A stretch of DNA of 27,402 nucleotides, taken from IMG/VR virus record IMGVR_UViG_3300029286_000209, positions 1 through 27,402 of that record. One strand, given 5' to 3'. The notes below the pieces were generated by a model, which saw nothing but the letters and a program-made list of their open reading frames with translations, made no database searches and was not told where the DNA came from. The stretch is from a virus. Below, piece after piece: positions 23,438 through 27,402 of the stretch. Positions within the stretch are counted from its first letter, which is position 1. Every line of letters starts with the position of its first letter. The translations under genes and the position numbers were made by a program.

Positions 23438-24544
23438 CTAGCGATTCTCGCGCCGCTCCCTCAACAGTTCCGGGTGATCCTTCCACGCCTTCGCGCGAGC
23501 CGCCTCGATGGTCAGAGCCTTGTCCGCTGCCATCATCGACTTGGCGATGGCCTCGACCTTGGCCTCGGTCGAACCCTCAACTGCGCCCGTGATCCCGCGC
23601 TCGTTGAAGATGCCGGACTTGGCGACGGCCTCATCCGCCGACTTCAGGACCTCGATGAGCTTCGCGGCCTTCTTCGGGTCGGACTTCTCGACCGCCGCGA
23701 TGATCTGCGCCAACTCGCGCGCATCGCCCGAGACGTGCTTGAAGCCGAGCTGCGAGGTGAGTTCGCCGATGTGCTTCTCGACGTGGATCGCTTCGAGCTG
23801 CTCCGCGAGCGTCTGCTGGCTCTTCTCCGCCTTCTCGATGCGAGCGAGCAGCGCGGCCTCGCGGTCCGCCGCCGCCTTCTGGACGGCCCGCGCCCGATCG
23901 GCGAGGAGCCCCGTCAGCGAGTCGCGGAGGTTCGCCGGGAGCGCCGCGAGGGACTTGCGGACATCCTCCGGCACCTCGACCACGGGATCGAACTTCGCGG
24001 CCTCGGCCTTGAGCACGTCGACGACCGACTGCGGAACCTTGTCGCCGAGCTTCTCCAGGTTGGCGAGCGCCGCCTTGATGACCGCCTGCGCCGGATCTTC
24101 GGCTGGCGTCGTCGGAGCGGGCTTCTCTTCCTTCGCCGTCTTGAGGACGGCACCCACCTCGCCGAGCCATGCCTCGACATCGGACTTCGAGATCGTCGCT
24201 TCCTCGCCCTTGAAGAGGGCCTGGCCCTTCTCCACGAGCCCCTGTGCCACGTCGTCGGCGACCTTCTTCGCCGTCACCGCGGCCCCGAGATCCTTGAACA
24301 GCTGCGTCGCCGTCTTCCGCAACGCAACGCGCTCCGCCTCATCCTTCGACCCGTCGAACTTCGCGACGACTTCTGCGATGTCCTTCTCCAGCGTAAGCAT
24401 TGGCCCAGCCTCCTTGTTCTCGCTCTTCGTCAAGAGGAACCGACGCCCGATGGCCGGACGCCGGACCAGGTGGACAGATTCCGTGTCGAGTGCGAACAAC
24501 TCCGTCAGTTGGACGCCGCCATCTTCGGTAAGCATGATGGGCAT
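23438..24544 (-). CDS. Capsid scaffold protein with N-terminal leader segment
   Basis: A 368-residue, charged, helical protein. Residues 23-41 (SVHLVRRPAIGRRFLLTKS) form a conserved-looking leader seen next to XkdF proteases. Residues 185-270 form a long Ala/Glu/Lys helix, likely a coiled coil (AVQKAADREAALLARIEKAEK). The C-terminus (SMMAADKALTIEAARAKAWKDHPEL) matches the capsid-binding end of scaffold proteins. The start at 24544 has no ribosome site; an internal ATG at 24398-24400 (residue 49) follows AAGGAGG at an 8-nt spacing, so a shorter product may also be made. It would direct capsid assembly and then be cleaved or released. Confidence 0.82.
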   Translation of the reverse strand: MPIMLTEDGGVQLTELFALDTESVHLVRRPAIGRRFLLTKSENKEAGPMLTLEKDIAEVVAKFDGSKDEAERVALRKTATQLFKDLGAAVTAKKVADDVAQGLVEKGQALFKGEEATISKSDVEAWLGEVGAVLKTAKEEKPAPTTPAEDPAQAVIKAALANLEKLGDKVPQSVVDVLKAEAAKFDPVVEVPEDVRKSLAALPANLRDSLTGLLADRARAVQKAAADREAALLARIEKAEKSQQTLAEQLEAIHVEKHIGELTSQLGFKHVSGDARELAQIIAAVEKSDPKKAAKLIEVLKSADEAVAKSGIFNERGITGAVEGSTEAKVEAIAKSMMAADKALTIEAARAKAWKDHPELLRERRENR

Positions 24545-24970
24545 GGTAGCAGAATACCGACCCTGACTGCATTATCATAAGCAACAGGATCAGGCGCGTG
24601 AGGAAAGATTAGAGATGGATGCGCCAGGAGAAGAACAAGCGGCGCCCCCATGCGAGCGCCGCCTGTCTCTCCACATGGCCCAAGGAGGAAACCGAGGACC
24701 GAAGCTGCAAGATTACTCCGCCTCCCACCCTCCCTGCGGTAGAGGACCCAGCACAGAGAGGGCGTGGAGGTCAGAGCGCGTAAGGTGAAGCGCCGAGTTG
24801 AGCGTTCGAAGCGGAAGGTTGGTGAAAGAGCGGAGTGACATCGGTCCTCATCCGGCTAGCGGGGGATCGTCCGCTCACAGACAAGATCGTTGGGCTCGTC
24901 GTCATCCTTCCGCCTCCAACGCTCACCCGGTACCACCACACCCGCGCATCATACTGCGAACCCGAGGCGC
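24545..24970. other. 426-base gene-free stretch between HTH gene and scaffold
   Basis: I see no convincing protein gene or tRNA on either strand. On the minus strand it contains a candidate promoter at its upstream end (24948-24976), a GC-rich hairpin near 24639-24662 and, close to the scaffold start, a -10-like TATGATAAT at 24571-24579 without a good -35. It is the largest gap in the window. It could separate an HTH-controlled unit from the capsid operon, or encode a small RNA. Confidence 0.5.
24639..24662 (-). terminator. Candidate hairpin terminator after HTH gene
   Basis: A perfect 7-bp stem GCGGCGC/GCGCCGC closes a 10-nt loop, and on the minus strand the following bases are TTGTTCTTCT, a moderately T-rich run. 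It could end transcription from the HTH side. The T tract is broken by G and C, so efficiency may be low. Confidence 0.4.
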
Positions 24971-24976
24971 CTACAA
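24948..24976 (-). promoter_or_regulatory. Candidate sigma70-like promoter at the end of the HTH gene
   Basis: On the minus strand TTGTAG (24976-24971) and TATGAT (24953-24948) are 17 bases apart. The -10 matches consensus at 5 of 6 positions, the -35 at 3 of 6. The -35 overlaps the HTH stop codon. It would transcribe the gene-free stretch and the scaffold/capsid genes. Confidence 0.33.
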
Positions 24977-25186
24977 TCCCCCGTCATCCTTCGCCTGCTG
25001 ACGCTTGGAGAGCCACTCCTCGTAGAGCCGCGCAGGGATGCGGTACGAGCGCCCCGCCCTGATGCACGGGATCTCCCCCTCTTCGAGCAGCCGGTAGACC
25101 GTAGCCATCGACAGGCCGAGCTGATGCGCGACAGCCTTTGGGCTGATGAACCGATCCTGAAGCGTCAGCCCTGATTGTTGATCCAC
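24971..25186 (-). CDS. Excisionase-type helix-turn-helix DNA-binding protein
   Basis: A 71-residue protein from a GTG at 25184-25186 after GGAGGG, 4 bases after the protease stop. The sequence FISPKAVAHQLGLSMATVYRLLEEGEIPCIRAGRSYRIPARLYEEWL is a clear HTH_17/excisionase (MerR-like winged) domain: helix-turn-helix, then a small wing and final helix. Such proteins act as excisionases or as small transcription regulators. Its place inside the head operon, directly before a gene-free stretch with a candidate promoter, fits a local regulator better than an excisionase; no integrase is in the window. Target DNA is unknown. Confidence 0.85.
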   Translation of the reverse strand: MDQQSGLTLQDRFISPKAVAHQLGLSMATVYRLLEEGEIPCIRAGRSYRIPARLYEEWLSKRQQAKDDGGL

Positions 25187-25190
25187 AAGC

Positions 25191-26075
25191 CTAACCCTCC
25201 GCCACCATCGTCCCGGCCTCTTCCTCTTCCTCGACCATCAGCTCGACCGGACGCCGCTTCCCTTGCCCCTGGATACTGAAGCCGGTGTACGTCCCATCCT
25301 TCACCCTTGCCCACTCGTCATCGTCGAGCACCTTCACGACGAGCACCCAAGATCCCTTGCGCACCAGCGTGTCCTCATTCTGCGGCGTTCCCTCGAACCA
25401 GAAGTCGACCGGCGCGATGTACGACTCGACCGGCGCCGACTTGATCTCCCGCTCGTGCTCGACGCCGACCCCGCGATGAGCCAAGAGATAGTTGTGCGCC
25501 GTCTCCTCGATCGTCTCCGCTGTCTCGAAATCGAGCCAGGTGTCGACCGCCATCGGCTCCAGGGCCACTCCGTAGACGAGCCGCTTCTCTTCATCCCGCG
25601 CCTTGAACACGGCGACGCGCCGACTCTTCTGGATGAGCGCCGACATCGCTACTGGCGCCGACTTCCCCGCCTTCCCCTCACCCCGAGTCGCCGGCTCGAA
25701 ACTCTTCCCCTGATGCCCCTGACAGTGCGCCTTGGCCTGGGGCGCATCCCACGGCCCTGCTGGGTAGCGATACGCCTGTTCCTCCCACTTCCCCCCACCC
25801 GGGAGCTGCCCCCAGATGATCGAGTAGGGCTTCCCATCACTCTGCCTGGACGACCGTCGGAACGCCTGGAAGCGGCCTGGAGCAGCCAAGCGACACGCAT
25901 GCTCGTTCGGGTAAGGCTTGGCGACGTACTCCTTCGCCACCTCTTCCACGACCTCCGCTCGCATCGCATCCGCGACCTGATCGTGCGTCAGCAGGCACAC
26001 CGTCCCCGGCGCGAGGTCCTCTGCCACCGACAGCGAGAACTCCTCGCCAGCGGCATCCTTGCACAGATACTCCAT
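25191..26075 (-). CDS. XkdF-type prohead serine protease
   Basis: This 294-residue protein has a GGAGGGCGTGAC site before the ATG. Residues 40-130 carry a domain common in phage head proteins (YPNEHACRL at 55-63, AKAHCQGHQGKSFEPA at 114-129). Residues 150-275 match the XkdF putative phage protease: VYGVALEPMAVDTW, HNYLLAHRGVGVEHE, APVESYIAPVDFWF, KGSWVLVVKVLDDDEW and GTYTGFSIQG. H207 and S218 (in VESY) are the likely catalytic pair by analogy with other herpesvirus-protease-fold prohead proteases. It should cleave the scaffold during head maturation. The scaffold gene is separated from it by the HTH gene and the gap. Confidence 0.88.
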   Translation of the reverse strand: MEYLCKDAAGEEFSLSVAEDLAPGTVCLLTHDQVADAMRAEVVEEVAKEYVAKPYPNEHACRLAAPGRFQAFRRSSRQSDGKPYSIIWGQLPGGGKWEEQAYRYPAGPWDAPQAKAHCQGHQGKSFEPATRGEGKAGKSAPVAMSALIQKSRRVAVFKARDEEKRLVYGVALEPMAVDTWLDFETAETIEETAHNYLLAHRGVGVEHEREIKSAPVESYIAPVDFWFEGTPQNEDTLVRKGSWVLVVKVLDDDEWARVKDGTYTGFSIQGQGKRRPVELMVEEEEEAGTMVAEG

Positions 26076-26095
26076 GTCACGCCCTCCTCTGCCCG

Positions 26096-27199
26096 CTATG
26101 ACCGCCGCAGAACTTCCACGATCCGCTGCGCCGCGTCCCCATCACCGAATGGATTGACCGCGTGAATCGCCGCCGTCCGCGCCTCCGTGTCGAAGAACAG
26201 CGCACCAAACGCGAGGCTGATCGAATCCCAGGTGCGCCCGCCGATGATCGCCGCGCCCGCCTCGACAGCTTCCATGCGCTCTGTGAGGTCGCGCAAGATC
26301 ACAACCGGCACCCCGAGCGACGCGCAACTCTCTTGGAGCCCTCCTGAGTCCGTCATCACAAGATGAGCCTTCGCCAAGAGATGCGTCATGCTCACGAAGT
26401 CCAACGACTGGACCTTCATCACGTTCGGCGGCGCCGCACTGAGCGCCTCGCGCATCGACTCGACCGCCTTCGGGTTCGGGTGGAGGATGAAGTAGAAGTC
26501 CGTATCCGGATTCTCCTCCGCCAGCAGCCCGAGCGCCGTCGCGATCTCCTTCAACGCAGCGCCCTGCGACTCGCGCCGGTGCGCGGTGACGACGACGTAC
26601 CGTCTCTCATCCACCGCCGGGAAGGTCAGAGCAGGCACCCGGTCGATCGCCATGAACGTCGCATCGACCTCCGTGTTGCCGACCACCGAGATGAAGCTCC
26701 TCCCCACTCCTTCCGACAGCAGCGCATCTTCGGCGCGCTTGGTCGGCGCGAAGTGCAACAGCGCGAGCTGCGCGATGAGCCGCCTGTTGATCTCCTCAGG
26801 GAACGGGTTGTCATCATCCCACGTCCGCAGACCAGCCTCGACATGGGCGACCGGGATCTTCAGGTAGCGCGCGGCGAGCGCCATCATCAGCGCACTCGTC
26901 GTGTCGCCCTGGACGATCCAACACTCAGGCGACGCACTGAAGTCTTGGCCGAAAGCCCACTCCGCAACCTTCGACATGAGCCTGCCGGCGAGTTCCGGCA
27001 AGGTCTGGTCAGGCGCCATCGCCCAGAGGTTGATGTCAGGAGAGAGGCCGATCGCCGCCTCAGACGAGCGGAGGAGGGTCGAGTGCTGTCCCGTGCACAA
27101 GACGAACACCTTCGCCCCATCGCATCGCAGTCTATGGATGACCGGCCACAGCTTGTGAAGCTCCGGGCGCGTCCCGTACGAGACGATGAAATCCTTCAC
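26096..27199 (-). CDS. wecB: UDP-N-acetylglucosamine 2-epimerase (WecB/MnaA-like)
   Basis: This 367-residue protein interconverts UDP-GlcNAc and UDP-ManNAc, by family knowledge, in the cytosol. The start is GTG 27197-27199 after GGGGGG. Family marks are all present: GTRPELHKLWPVI (9-21), CTGQH, QGDTTSALM with D99, VEAGLRT with E121, PFPEEINRR with E135, VVGNTEVDA, VVTAHRRES with H207, HPNP (240-243), MTDSGGLQE and RDLTERMEAVEAG, NPFGDGDAAQRIVE. D99, E121, E135 and H207 correspond in order and closely in spacing to the catalytic residues known from E. coli WecB. An active enzyme is likely. The gene sits directly before the protease, so it would be expressed with head genes. With the two GT4 proteins it suggests a phage glycan pathway using ManNAc or a derivative. 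Confidence 0.95.
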   Translation of the reverse strand: MKDFIVSYGTRPELHKLWPVIHRLRCDGAKVFVLCTGQHSTLLRSSEAAIGLSPDINLWAMAPDQTLPELAGRLMSKVAEWAFGQDFSASPECWIVQGDTTSALMMALAARYLKIPVAHVEAGLRTWDDDNPFPEEINRRLIAQLALLHFAPTKRAEDALLSEGVGRSFISVVGNTEVDATFMAIDRVPALTFPAVDERRYVVVTAHRRESQGAALKEIATALGLLAEENPDTDFYFILHPNPKAVESMREALSAAPPNVMKVQSLDFVSMTHLLAKAHLVMTDSGGLQESCASLGVPVVILRDLTERMEAVEAGAAIIGGRTWDSISLAFGALFFDTEARTAAIHAVNPFGDGDAAQRIVEVLRRS

Positions 27200-27200
27200 G

Positions 27201-27402
27201 TCACCCCCCGCCGAGCTTCCTCATGACCTCGAACGCCGTCCCCACACGCTCGCGGAGTGTCTTCTTCTGCACGCGCCCCGCGTAGAGCGCCATCCGCCTC
27301 TCGCCATCAGACACCGGATAGCTCTGCGCCGCATCGAAGACCAGCGCCGCCCCTCCCTGGACCTCCTTCCGCAAGGCGAGCGCCGCATCCGGCAAGTCCG
27401 CC
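27201..27402 (-). CDS. C-terminal part of an unknown protein, cut by window edge
   Basis: The frame is open from the right edge to the TGA at 27201, about 66 residues; a TTG at 27395 is only an apparent start. Visible sequence includes DAALALRKEVQGG, ALVFDAAQSYPV, ERRMALYAGRVQKKTLRERV and FEVMRKLGGG. It ends one base before the epimerase start, so the two are probably in one unit. The LVFDA-x-x-x-YP stretch faintly resembles a segment near the middle of some GT4 proteins, but the protein ends soon after, so I do not assign it. Confidence 0.55.
   Translation of the reverse strand, partial: ADLPDAALALRKEVQGGAALVFDAAQSYPVSDGERRMALYAGRVQKKTLRERVGTAFEVMRKLGGG

Noticed and set aside
24780-24835. 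GAGCGTTCGAAGCGG as a tRNA T-arm
   Set aside because: No matching acceptor, D or anticodon arms could be found around it on either strand.
1-27402. CRISPR array, IS element, integrase or attachment site
   Set aside because: I saw no regular short repeats with spacers, no transposase or recombinase motifs, and no terminal inverted repeats. The excisionase-like HTH alone does not show lysogeny.

Overview
The window is a structural-gene module of a tailed bacteriophage or prophage (Caudoviricetes). Every gene I can support lies on the minus strand, so transcription runs from high to low coordinates. The DNA is G+C-rich, gene packing is tight with several ATGA-type overlaps, and most starts follow a strong GGAGG-type ribosome site. 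There is a tape measure gene, paired tail chaperones and a tail tube, but no sheath, so a siphovirus with a long non-contractile tail is most likely. The host cannot be named from this sequence. Large terminase and portal are absent and probably lie beyond the right edge.

In gene order: a partial gene of unknown function (27402-27201); a UDP-GlcNAc 2-epimerase (27199-26096); an XkdF-type prohead protease (26075-25191); a small excisionase-type HTH protein (25186-24971); a 426-base gene-free stretch with a candidate promoter and hairpin; scaffold (24544-23438); DUF2190-like decoration protein (23379-22990); major capsid protein (22945-21959); an unusual capsid-adjacent protein with a C-terminal HTH (21916-21227); and a small structural protein. 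The head-tail connector, stopper, gp10-like neck protein, an FlbD-like small protein, another small structural protein, tail terminator and tail tube follow (20855-18187).

Next come a GT4 glycosyltransferase (18114-16990), a 156-residue unknown, tail assembly chaperones joined by a well-supported programmed -1 frameshift (16521-15623), a 2041-residue tape measure protein (15603-9478), a tail hub-like protein (9476-7464), a collagen-containing tail fibre (7459-5294) and two small coiled-coil proteins. After these is a 955-residue four-domain enzyme (ParB-like, methyltransferase, FkbM methyltransferase, GT4 glycosyltransferase; 4672-1805). A large tip or fibre protein with Fn3-like and chitin-binding-like parts (1675 to the left edge) runs out of the window.

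The main anomaly is that sugar-handling genes are inserted at three separate points of an otherwise standard morphogenesis operon: next to the protease, between tail tube and chaperone, and between the fibre genes. Together they could make a ManNAc-type sugar donor and build and O-methylate a glycan. I infer that they decorate the virion (fibre or capsid) or alter the host surface. The second strong result is a complete -1 frameshift signal (CCCTTTG, 5-nt spacer, 7-bp hairpin) in the chaperone gene.
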